From Phycisphaerales bacterium (GTDB lineage: Bacteria > Planctomycetota > Phycisphaerae > Phycisphaerales > SM1A02): a DNA stretch of 64,000 nucleotides. Below, in pieces: positions 55,820-64,000 of the stretch; position 1 is the first letter of the stretch; every line of letters begins with the position of its first letter. The stretch spans positions 1 through 64,000 of the forward strand of contig JABAAC010000058.1 in assembly GCA_014238965.1 (NCBI GenBank), read 5' to 3'. The position numbers and the translations under genes are program-made. The notes beneath the pieces are model-generated. The model did not search any database. It was not told the origin of the DNA and was given only the letters and a program-made list of their open reading frames with translations.

Positions 55820-58587
55820 GCGTCTCGCCGTCCCATGTGGATGAACACGCCTGCCATAATGAGCCCACCAGGCAATACAAGTAACAACACCCAGCCCCAT
55901 GCGGTGTGTGATGCAACCCCAACTGCCCCCAGCCGAGCGACCTCCTGGCTTAATGGACCCGCGGCGATGCGATCATCCAACCCTGAAAGCCACGCCGTTC
56001 CGGCAAGCAACAACTCGTGATTGCCTGGATTTGACAGTGCAATACGTCCACCACCTGCCGATACCGCCGCATCAGCAATATTCGTTCGAAGCCAACTGCC
56101 GCTACCAATGGCGAGCACCCGTCCAAAGACACCCTCGCTATCGGTTGCTTGTGCTGCCACAACAACCGGCACGTCGCTTTGGGGTGCGGCCTCTGGATCG
56201 AACCGTGGCAACCGATGTGTGGGCACCGATGGGCCAAGCGTCAAGACCCGCCAATCGGGCTCAATCCAAATGCCCTCTGCTGGCCTTTGCGTGCCCAGAG
56301 CGACAACCTGCACACCGCTGGGCACGCTGGTGCTCGCTGCAAGCGGCACGGTCATAGGCAACAAGAGATCTTGGCCGTGCAACGCAGCGGCTACAGCATG
56401 GTCTGCTGGGAAGTCGGCAAGATTCATTGCCGTCGACAGCGCCCCACGACCATCCGTTGAGGGCATCGACCGTAGTAGAACCTTGCCAGTGTCAGCCTTG
56501 ATGCCCACATCACCAAGCAGCGCCGCCCACGGATCAACCTGTCCGTACCGCGGCATCAATGATGGGTTGAGATTGACCATGACACCCTCGCCTCGGCCAA
56601 TCAAGGTGCGTGCTGCCTGCACAAGCGCTGTCTCTTGGGGCGTGGGCTTTAAGCCTCCACTACGCATCGGTGGCACAATGACCCACGCCGTAGGGCCCAC
56701 GGCCCAAGGCTCAGGCTCGCGACCTTCACTTGGCCGCCATTCCTGCACCTGAACCCGGGACGCTGCGAGCATCGCCGCTGGCCCAGACACATCAGACTTC
56801 GACTTGCCATCGAGTACAGAGCCAGACTCGGCATGGACAAAGACAACCCGTGGTGTAATGCCATCACGGATAGAACGGATCGCCGCAGCAAGGACTTGAT
56901 CGCCTCGGAACCGCTGGTCGATAGCGATGCCACCGATAGCCTCACCCAATGCCGATGGCAGAAGCTGCGCAGCAGGAACCACCACGGCCCCATCAGGGCC
57001 AATCACGACAGCCGCCTCGCCCTGGGCAAGCAATGCACCCATCGAATCAAGATCTGATGGGGGAAGTCGGCCCAAGCCGTCCGCTGCCTGCGCCAACTCC
57101 AATGCATGCGCCCGCCAGCTGCCAGACTCAACTGGGGCTCTCTTGTCAAGGCTGCCTTCATCGAGCATTGCAAGCATGCGGCCTGTGGCGTCGAGTTCCT
57201 CAGCCCACTGCCCGAGCGCCTGCTGCAGAATTGACAATGCCGCACCTCGATCCGCCAATGGGTGCGTCGCGGAGGCGATCCTCGCTGTGGCAACCGCGTC
57301 GACCAACCGCCCCCCTTCAGCACCCAGCAGCGCTAATGCCGCAGCGCGAGATCGCAACGCTTCACGCAGACTGTCATCCTCAACAGTTGCTGCACGCTGG
57401 CGAAGTGATGCTGCTGCCGACTGCGCAAAGAGCACCAAATTCTGAAGTGCGTCTTCACCCTGATCGAGCGCAGCGTCCCACGAGACGGTCTCTTTACTGA
57501 GCCGTAGCCGAAGTGCTTCCAGCAACCCTTCAAACGCGAGAATCGCCTTGGGGTCAGTTGGATCGATACGTTCAACCCTCAATCCATCTGCAACTGCGGC
57601 ATACCGATCGAGCACTTCATCGACCTGCTGCAGCAAGGCGGGATCAGCCCGATCCTCAACGAGTAATACGGCAATACGCCAGTCGCCCTCCAAGTCATTG
57701 AGCAACGCCGACGTTCGCGGGCTGAGCGAGTACCGCCTCGATTTGGTCGCATCGACGCGCAGTTGCAGCCACGGTGCCCCTGCCAAGGCGACGAGGGACA
57801 CAGCAAGCACACAGACGCCCCCTAAGGCGGCCAGATCGACACGACGCCGGCCTGGGACAGCAAAGAGCGTTGCTCCAATCAGAAAGAACGCCGTTAGGGA
57901 GAGGAAGTACACAACATTGGCCGTATCGAACAAGCCCAGCGTGAACGCCTGCAGTCGACGTACCGGATCAATGTCAGCAAGTACAGGGCCCCACTGTGGC
58001 GCAATGATCGATGGCAGCGCCATCTCCAAGACCACGACAGCCAGTACCCAACTCAGCGCCGTAATGAGAAACGCGGTTGTGGCCCCATTGGTTAGCGAAC
58101 TGGCAAGCAAGCCGCTGGACATGACTGCAACAGACAGCAAATACACGCCAACAACACCACAGAGCACCTCGCCCAGATCCGGTCGGCCATGGAGTTCCAG
58201 CAGCATCACCTGTGGAATTGTTGGCACCAGCAGCATCAGCAGTGCGATGATGGCTGCACCGACAAACTTTGCAGCTACCAACGTCCAGGCGGGGACAGGC
58301 CCCGCGCACAGCAACTCCCACGTGCCGCGGCGGCGCTCTTCGCCAATGGCCGCCATAGTCACTGCTGGTGCGGCGAGCATCATGAAGATTGCGTCAAACT
58401 CCAAAACAAACCGGAGCGATGCCGGTCGGCCCGACTGAAACACCCCCATCAGAAAAACAAGCCCTGACCCAAATGCGAACATCGCCAACACAACCCAACC
58501 CGATGGGGACAGCAAGAATGCCCGGACCTCGCGATGAACGAGCGCCCCAAAAGCTGGCCACAGTGGTGGAGCCTTCATCAGGCTCAT
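55816..58587 (-). CDS. ABC-2 permease fused to GldG-like domain (GldFG fusion)
   Basis: Six-TM ABC-2 permease (VHREVRAFLLSPSGWVVLAMFAFGSGLVF...GEERRRGTWELLCAGPVPAW) followed by RVDATKSRRYSLSPRTSALLNDLEGDWRIAVLL GldG-like region and C-terminal TM. Confidence 0.85.
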   Translation of the reverse strand: MSLMKAPPLWPAFGALVHREVRAFLLSPSGWVVLAMFAFGSGLVFLMGVFQSGRPASLRFVLEFDAIFMMLAAPAVTMAAIGEERRRGTWELLCAGPVPAWTLVAAKFVGAAIIALLMLLVPTIPQVMLLELHGRPDLGEVLCGVVGVYLLSVAVMSSGLLASSLTNGATTAFLITALSWVLAVVVLEMALPSIIAPQWGPVLADIDPVRRLQAFTLGLFDTANVVYFLSLTAFFLIGATLFAVPGRRRVDLAALGGVCVLAVSLVALAGAPWLQLRVDATKSRRYSLSPRTSALLNDLEGDWRIAVLLVEDRADPALLQQVDEVLDRYAAVADGLRVERIDPTDPKAILAFEGLLEALRLRLSKETVSWDAALDQGEDALQNLVLFAQSAAASLRQRAATVEDDSLREALRSRAAALALLGAEGGRLVDAVATARIASATHPLADRGAALSILQQALGQWAEELDATGRMLAMLDEGSLDKRAPVESGSWRAHALELAQAADGLGRLPPSDLDSMGALLAQGEAAVVIGPDGAVVVPAAQLLPSALGEAIGGIAIDQRFRGDQVLAAAIRSIRDGITPRVVFVHAESGSVLDGKSKSDVSGPAAMLAASRVQVQEWRPSEGREPEPWAVGPTAWVIVPPMRSGGLKPTPQETALVQAARTLIGRGEGVMVNLNPSLMPRYGQVDPWAALLGDVGIKADTGKVLLRSMPSTDGRGALSTAMNLADFPADHAVAAALHGQDLLLPMTVPLAASTSVPSGVQVVALGTQRPAEGIWIEPDWRVLTLGPSVPTHRLPRFDPEAAPQSDVPVVVAAQATDSEGVFGRVLAIGSGSWLRTNIADAAVSAGGGRIALSNPGNHELLLAGTAWLSGLDDRIAAGPLSQEVARLGAVGVASHTAWGWVLLLVLPGGLIMAGVFIHMGRRDA

Positions 58588-59501
58588 GGCTGGGCTCTAT
58601 TCAGATGGTGGTCAATGAGGGTGTCAATCGTGCCATGCTCCGGTCCAAGTTCTCGCCACTGTAGATGGGCATCGGCCACCGCAGAAGCGATGACGCTGCG
58701 AAGGTCTTCCGAGGCATCTGTTGGTGTGATACTCGTGCGGTGCCAACCATCCTGGAGCACCTGCGTGGCAAGGCTCGCGATGCCCGGAACGTTGGCAAGC
58801 GCATTGGCTGGGTCAGCGTGGGTCTCCAGTGCGATACGCCCACGTGATGCTGCCTGCTGTAAGTCATCGACCGCCCCAGCTGCCTGCACGCGACCACCCG
58901 AAAGCAGAATGAGGTCGTCACACATTGCTGCTGCATCGGCGACTTGATGCGTCGACAAAATGACAGCCCGGTCCTGGGCAAGGTCTCGAATGAGCGTTCG
59001 AAAGGCACGCTGTTGAAGCGGGTCTAGGCCAGTTCCTGGTTCATCCAGAATGAGTACCGCAGGGTTATGCACGATGGCAGCGGCAAGCGCCACGCGTTGG
59101 CGAAAGCCCCGCGACAGGCGGCCGATGATGCGGCGACGGACGCTGGAGAGGTCACACCGCTCAATTGCTCCCTCGACGGAAGCAGCGGGCACGCCGTAGA
59201 GCCGGGTGCGAAGTGTGAGCCATTGATCAACCCGCAGTTCGTCCCAAGCTGGTGCTGCATCGGGCAACCAGCCCAAGGCAGATCGAGCAACGCGGCCATG
59301 GGTCACTAGGTCGAGGCCGTCAAGGGTCACGGTGCCCGCATCAGGCCGAAGCACCCCACAAAGCATCCGGAGCGTGGTTGTTTTGCCCGCCCCATTGGGA
59401 CCAAGCATCCCCGTGACCCGCCCTTTGAGGGCAGTCACCGAGACCCCATCAACTGCCAGAAGCGTGCCGAATCGCCTTGTCAGGTCATGTGCTTGAAGCA
59501 T
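58584..59501 (-). CDS. ABC transporter ATP-binding protein, GldA-like
   Basis: GMLGPNGAGKTTTLRMLCGVL; GRLSRGFRQRVALAAAI; VLILDEPGTGLDP. Confidence 0.93.
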   Translation of the reverse strand: MLQAHDLTRRFGTLLAVDGVSVTALKGRVTGMLGPNGAGKTTTLRMLCGVLRPDAGTVTLDGLDLVTHGRVARSALGWLPDAAPAWDELRVDQWLTLRTRLYGVPAASVEGAIERCDLSSVRRRIIGRLSRGFRQRVALAAAIVHNPAVLILDEPGTGLDPLQQRAFRTLIRDLAQDRAVILSTHQVADAAAMCDDLILLSGGRVQAAGAVDDLQQAASRGRIALETHADPANALANVPGIASLATQVLQDGWHRTSITPTDASEDLRSVIASAVADAHLQWRELGPEHGTIDTLIDHHLNRAQP

Positions 59502-59629
59502 CAGCCGGTCACCGTACCGCCCAGAGGCCGGCGGGTCGAATGGACTGAACCTTCAGGCCTTCAAAGAACTGCTTGCCGCTGGCGAACAAGGGTGTACTCT
59601 TCCGATGGGAGGCTTGGAGGACTTTTTCC

Positions 59630-61174
59630 ATGAATCGGAAGAAGCCGAGCATCTTTGTGGTCGTTCCCCCCGCCTTGGCGGGCGGTGATCGCTGCGACGA
59701 CCCGGAACTGCTCACCGCTGTGACCACCCTTGCTGAAGCCCTCAAGCGATGTGGCCCAGCTGATGCCATTGCCGACGCTGGAGCGTCAATGCTGCTGCGT
59801 GGGCTTGGCACAGCTGCTGCCGTGGTCGGAGCCGACGGAACTATTGCCTGGAGCGACGATCGATTCGATGCACTGCCAACGTCGGTACAGGAAGCCTGCT
59901 GCATCAAGGTTGCAGATCGCGGCTCCCCGCGTATTCGATTCGAGCTAGAAGACCGGTTGTGGGAATTACACGTAGCGCCCCTAGAGGGCAATGGCATTGG
60001 CATTCTGCTCGTGGACGCCACGACTGCCGGTGAGCGTATTCATCGCCGGGCGGCGATCGATGCATCAGGACTCTCACTGCTTCGACTCGATCGTCGTGCC
60101 ATTGCCGAACTCTCGGTAGCCGATCGGCTTCGTCAATTGGAAGCGGCTATTCGTGAGGCGGTACATGCCAACCTTGACTTCGATCACTTTGAGATTCGAT
60201 TGCTCTCGCCAGACTCAAACCGGTTGGACTTAGTCATCTCCGAATCGCTTTCACCAATGCGCATCGGGGAAGTGCTGTACGCCGAAGAAACGGGCAATGG
60301 CATCAGTGGCTGGGTCGCAGCGACGGGTCGCCCATACCTCTGTCTCGACGTGCGAACGGATCCGCTGTATCGAGAGGGCCTCGATGAAGCTTGCACCTCG
60401 TTGACCATTCCCTTGAAGGTCAACGAACGTGTCATCGGCGTCTTCAATATCGAGTGCGACACGCTCGGTGTACTGGATGAAGTCGACTTAGAAATGGCAA
60501 TCCGCTTCGGCGAGTACGTAGCAAGTGTGCTGCACTTGCTTGACCTTTTGGTCGTCGAACGCATTACAACAAGCGAGCAGACCGGGCGCCGCTTAGCTGA
60601 GTCGATGGAGACACCGCTAAACGACTTAGAGGCTCTCGCTGCAGCGCTGGATTCAAGTGGCCACGACCAACGCGCTGCCGAACTGCGTGCGACAATGGAC
60701 AACATTCGTAAGGGTATTGAGCAGTGCGCCTCAGGGCCGCGAAGTGTCATTGATGCGGAGCAAGAATTGCGGACGCTTGAAGCCGACGAAATGCTCATTG
60801 GCCGAACAGTGGCCATTGTGGAAGATGAACCGCGCATTCGCGACGAAGTGACGCGCATCCTTGGCCAACTTGGCTGCCGCGTGGCGAGTTTCCCCGGCGG
60901 CCAGGCGTTTTTCAACCAACTCAACCGTGGGCTCGAACCGGATTTGGTGATCAGCGACATCCGGCTGGGCGATGCCAGCGGCTACGAAGTATTGACCGCT
61001 GCTCGCGATGCGAATGCCGATGTCCCGGTGTTGCTCATGACTGGCTTTGGGTACGACCCAAATCACACGATTGTCCGTGCGAGCGCTGAAGGCGTGCAGG
61101 GCGTGCTGCTCAAACCCTTCCGTGTTGGACAACTCGTCGATGCTGTTCGTGGTGCACTAGGCGTCAAGGTGTAA
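59630..61174 (+). CDS. GAF domain protein with C-terminal response-regulator receiver domain
   Basis: ETGNGISGWVAATGRPYLCLDVRTDPLYREGLDEACTSLTIPLKVNERVIGVFNIE (GAF); VAIVEDEPRIRDEV...DLVISDIRLGDASGYEV...VLLMTGFG...VLLKPFRVGQLVD (REC). Confidence 0.9.
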   Translation: MNRKKPSIFVVVPPALAGGDRCDDPELLTAVTTLAEALKRCGPADAIADAGASMLLRGLGTAAAVVGADGTIAWSDDRFDALPTSVQEACCIKVADRGSPRIRFELEDRLWELHVAPLEGNGIGILLVDATTAGERIHRRAAIDASGLSLLRLDRRAIAELSVADRLRQLEAAIREAVHANLDFDHFEIRLLSPDSNRLDLVISESLSPMRIGEVLYAEETGNGISGWVAATGRPYLCLDVRTDPLYREGLDEACTSLTIPLKVNERVIGVFNIECDTLGVLDEVDLEMAIRFGEYVASVLHLLDLLVVERITTSEQTGRRLAESMETPLNDLEALAAALDSSGHDQRAAELRATMDNIRKGIEQCASGPRSVIDAEQELRTLEADEMLIGRTVAIVEDEPRIRDEVTRILGQLGCRVASFPGGQAFFNQLNRGLEPDLVISDIRLGDASGYEVLTAARDANADVPVLLMTGFGYDPNHTIVRASAEGVQGVLLKPFRVGQLVDAVRGALGVKV

Positions 61175-62089
61175 CGAGGGAGGGGTGTTCGTCGCCATTT
61201 CCGCAAGCACAATTCGCTCATCGCCCCAAGCATCGCGCAGTACCCGAGCATTGACCAGCCCCGCCTGAGTACATAACTGGGCAGCCTTGTGCACATGCCA
61301 ATCGTCGACTTCCATGGCAAGCAACCCGCCTGGGTGCAAACGACCAGGCGCTTGGGCAACCAATCGGCGCACAACATCAAGACCATCGATCCCACCACGC
61401 AGGGCCAGCGATGGCTCGTGAGCTTGAACGGTGCTTGCAAGGGCCTCAAATCGTTCATCACTGATATAGGGCGGGTTTGAAACAATGATGTGCACGTCGT
61501 TCTCAAGAGGACCAAGCAGGTCACCCTCTACACATGTAAGGCGATGGGATACATCGTGCTGTGTCACGTTGTCCATCGCAACTGCAAGCGCCGAGTCGCT
61601 GCAATCCACCGCCAGCACCTTGGCAGTGGGCAATTCCAGGGCCAACGTGATGGCGATGCACCCAGAGCCAGTGCCGATGTCAGCGATGGTCAGTGGCTCG
61701 GGACGGTCCTGAGGGTCGATGCCTCGCACCCATGTCAGCACGGCCCGCACAAGCGACTCCGTAGAGTCACGCGGCACAAGCACACTGGCGTTCACTTGAA
61801 AGTCACGCAGCATGAAACCACTTCTTCCAAGAAGTTGTTGCAATGGCTCCCCCGCCGTTGCCCGAGTAACCAGGGCACGCAACGTCTCTCGCTGGGAATT
61901 GGTTGTAGGCCGATCGGGATGAGTAAAGAGGTCCATTACATCGCAGCCAATGGATTCAGCCACGAGGTGTCGAGCCACGACCTTTGGTGCGTCGATGGCC
62001 TTGTCCGTCAGATGCCCCTCAATCCACGCCAGCAATAATCGTGTTGTCCACGTTTCCCTTGCGAGCGTATCTTTGGAGGCTTGGGCCAT
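61157..62089 (-). CDS. prmC: Peptide chain release factor N5-glutamine methyltransferase
   Basis: TIADIGTGSGCIAITLALELP; VHIIVSNPPYISDERFEAL; 3' end overlaps the convergent GAF-REC gene by 18 nt. Confidence 0.93.
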   Translation of the reverse strand: MAQASKDTLARETWTTRLLLAWIEGHLTDKAIDAPKVVARHLVAESIGCDVMDLFTHPDRPTTNSQRETLRALVTRATAGEPLQQLLGRSGFMLRDFQVNASVLVPRDSTESLVRAVLTWVRGIDPQDRPEPLTIADIGTGSGCIAITLALELPTAKVLAVDCSDSALAVAMDNVTQHDVSHRLTCVEGDLLGPLENDVHIIVSNPPYISDERFEALASTVQAHEPSLALRGGIDGLDVVRRLVAQAPGRLHPGGLLAMEVDDWHVHKAAQLCTQAGLVNARVLRDAWGDERIVLAEMATNTPPSLHLDA

Positions 62090-62233
62090 GGTGTGCATGG
62101 TAGACGCGAACGCCGTGAGTCAATTCACACAGGCCCACGAAAGTCGCGATGGGGCCCTGCCATGGCCTACGTTGCAGCCTTGACAGCCCGCTGGGCATAT
62201 ACTTCGCGCCCTTGGAACGCGCTGGAGTACCAC

Positions 62234-64000
62234 ATGGCCCTCTTTCGAAAATCCAAACACCCCGCCACGATGGTTGATTCAGTTGCGGCCAAACCCTTGG
62301 CAAGCCCCTTCGATCCGGCGATCGAAGCGAGCATCCATCGCATCGGCAACGACCTGCTGACAGAATCGCAGGACCACCGCAAGGGCATGTTGTCCTCGGC
62401 GTTCTGGTCCGACAAATTGATGGACTGGGCCATGAAGGATGAGGCCTTCAAGGTGCAGTTGTTCCGGTACGTGGACTGTTTCCCAACGCTCCGCACACCT
62501 AAGGTTGTGCACGAGCACTTGGTGGACTATCTGACACAGCCAGGCGTGACGTTGCCCCCGGGGCTAGGCCTGGGGCTCAAAGCCGGTGGACTGATGAAGG
62601 GCACGCTCACCAAGACGGTGTCGGGCAGAATTGAGGGCATGGCCAAGCGGTTCATTGCAGGCGAAGATGCCGCCAGCGCCACGCCGATGCTCGAGAAACT
62701 CTGGTCGCAAGGCATCGCGTTCTCCGTCGACTTGCTTGGTGAAGCATGCGTCAGTGACAAAGAGGCCGCGGCGTATCAACAGCGATACCTCGACCTTGTC
62801 GAGCAACTACCCCAGACGACGGCACATTGGCCCGCCAATGATCAATTGGAACGTGACCATTTGGGTGTTGTGCCGCGAACAAATGTGTCCATCAAAATCT
62901 CATCGCTGTACGCACATACCGATCCAATTGACACCGAAGGCTCGATTGCCGGGTTGATGCAATCGCTCGAGCCGATTCTTGTCAATGCTGCCAAGCACCA
63001 GGTGCTGGTCAACTTCGACATGGAGCACCATGCCTTCAAGGATCTGACATTAACACTGTTCCAGCAGTGCTGTGAGCGATGGGACTTCCCTGCTGGCCTC
63101 GCCATGCAGGCGTATCTGCGAAGCGGCGATGCCGATGCGCAGCGCATGATTGAGTGGTCGCAGGCGACTGGTCGGCAGGTCACGATTCGACTTGTCAAAG
63201 GCGCGTATTGGGATCAGGAGACGATCGAAGCTGAGATGGAAGGCTGGCCAATTCCAGTGTGGTCACGCAAGGCCGACACAGATGCCTGCTTTGAACGCAT
63301 GACCAACGCCTTCATCAAAGCAACGCCCACGACCGTGGATCAAGGCGGTGTGAAGTTGGCACTGGGATCGCACAATCTTCGCTCCATCGCTGTTGCCTTG
63401 GCGTTGTTGGAGGACCGCGGTCTTCCGCCTGAGGCCTTGGAGTTGCAGATGCTCCATGGCATGGCCGATCAACTCAAGACAATGGCCGTTGCTCGTGGAT
63501 TGCGACTGCGTGAGTACGTGCCAGTGGGCGACATGATTCCGGGCATGGCGTACTTGGTTCGTCGATTGCTAGAGAACACCAGCAATGAGTCGTGGCTTCG
63601 TGGGTCGAGCGTGGGCACCGTGTCGGCTTCGGAGTTGTTGCAGTCGCCCCATGGCGGTGATGAAGCAACCGATCCAGGACTTGCTCGAATTGCCCAGAGC
63701 CCTGAGCGCCATGCCTTAAGCTCGGCAGTTGAGGGTGTGGGCGATGGCCGGGCGTTCTTCACCGAACCGCTTCGAGACTTTGCCCAGGCACCACAGCGCA
63801 ACGCATTTGCTTCGGACATCGCCAACGCCACGGTGCCTAACGTACAGATTGATGCGACGATTGTGGATGCCGATGCTGCGATAGGCGCTGCGGCTAAAGC
63901 GTTTCCCACATGGCGTGATACGCCGGCCCTGGATCGCTGCGGCATGTTGGTGCGTTGTGCGGCCTTGATGCGAGAGCGTCGTAATGTGCTTGCTGGCGTG
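62234..64000 (+). CDS. putA: Proline dehydrogenase / pyrroline-5-carboxylate dehydrogenase (PutA-like), truncated by right window edge
   Basis: Manual translation MALFRKSKHPATMVDSVAAKPLASPFDPAIEASIHRIGNDLL...; VDLLGEACVSDKEAAAYQQRYLDLVEQ; SIKISSLYAHTDP; RLVKGAYWDQE; QMLHGMADQL; REYVPVGDMIPGMAYLVRRLLENTSNESWLR. Confidence 0.95.
   Translation, partial: MALFRKSKHPATMVDSVAAKPLASPFDPAIEASIHRIGNDLLTESQDHRKGMLSSAFWSDKLMDWAMKDEAFKVQLFRYVDCFPTLRTPKVVHEHLVDYLTQPGVTLPPGLGLGLKAGGLMKGTLTKTVSGRIEGMAKRFIAGEDAASATPMLEKLWSQGIAFSVDLLGEACVSDKEAAAYQQRYLDLVEQLPQTTAHWPANDQLERDHLGVVPRTNVSIKISSLYAHTDPIDTEGSIAGLMQSLEPILVNAAKHQVLVNFDMEHHAFKDLTLTLFQQCCERWDFPAGLAMQAYLRSGDADAQRMIEWSQATGRQVTIRLVKGAYWDQETIEAEMEGWPIPVWSRKADTDACFERMTNAFIKATPTTVDQGGVKLALGSHNLRSIAVALALLEDRGLPPEALELQMLHGMADQLKTMAVARGLRLREYVPVGDMIPGMAYLVRRLLENTSNESWLRGSSVGTVSASELLQSPHGGDEATDPGLARIAQSPERHALSSAVEGVGDGRAFFTEPLRDFAQAPQRNAFASDIANATVPNVQIDATIVDADAAIGAAAKAFPTWRDTPALDRCGMLVRCAALMRERRNVLAGV

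Noticed and set aside
62180-62203. TTGACA...TATACT promoter upstream of putA
   Set aside because: Spacer is only about 12 nt, too short for a sigma70 promoter; each hexamer may be fortuitous

Overview
This 64 kb window is gene-dense and mostly housekeeping. It looks like the chromosome of a Planctomycetota / Phycisphaerae-like bacterium. That placement is an inference from the 'GACC...' Cys repeats, dockerin-like 'DLLTVIAGFG' tails, GldA/GldFG-DUF4340 operon, DUF4159/alpha-toroid protein and coexisting mreBCD. I see no rRNA, CRISPR array, integrase, transposase or prophage.

Main blocks: (1) a left-edge pair of divergent secreted proteases, a fused 5-oxoprolinase, MarC, a thioredoxin-like protein, a decayed dockerin ORF, tRNA-Asp and a sulfatase; (2) a minus-strand run of about 15 kb: pgk, thioredoxin-fold protein, rpe, accD, lnt, HEAT lipoprotein, MreC-like coiled-coil, small TM protein, mreB, mreC, mreD, sugar nucleotidyltransferase, polA; (3) miaA, topA, ispG, a TolQ-like protein, polyprenyl synthase, dxs; (4) DUF4159, TM protein, thioesterase, purN, DUF502, hpf, ptsN, HPr, gpsA; (5) a P1B-ATPase with a non-canonical CPG motif, class I aldolase, mnmA, ggt, a divergent RNase HII-like protein, fusA, ribD; (6) DUF4340, a GldFG fusion, GldA, GAF-REC, prmC and a putA that runs off the right edge. 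Two genes are missing from the ORF track because they run off the window: the minus-strand CDS at 1-522 and putA at 62234-64000.

Most notable signals: a recurrent TANNNT-N(6-9)-ATG arrangement at a dozen loci, suggesting widespread leaderless transcription; a G-tract tandem repeat right after the polA stop; a one-base frameshift in a dockerin ORF; a second MreC-like protein next to mreBCD; a CPG-type P1B-ATPase; and a 142-nt different-frame overlap at the end of the DUF4159 gene.
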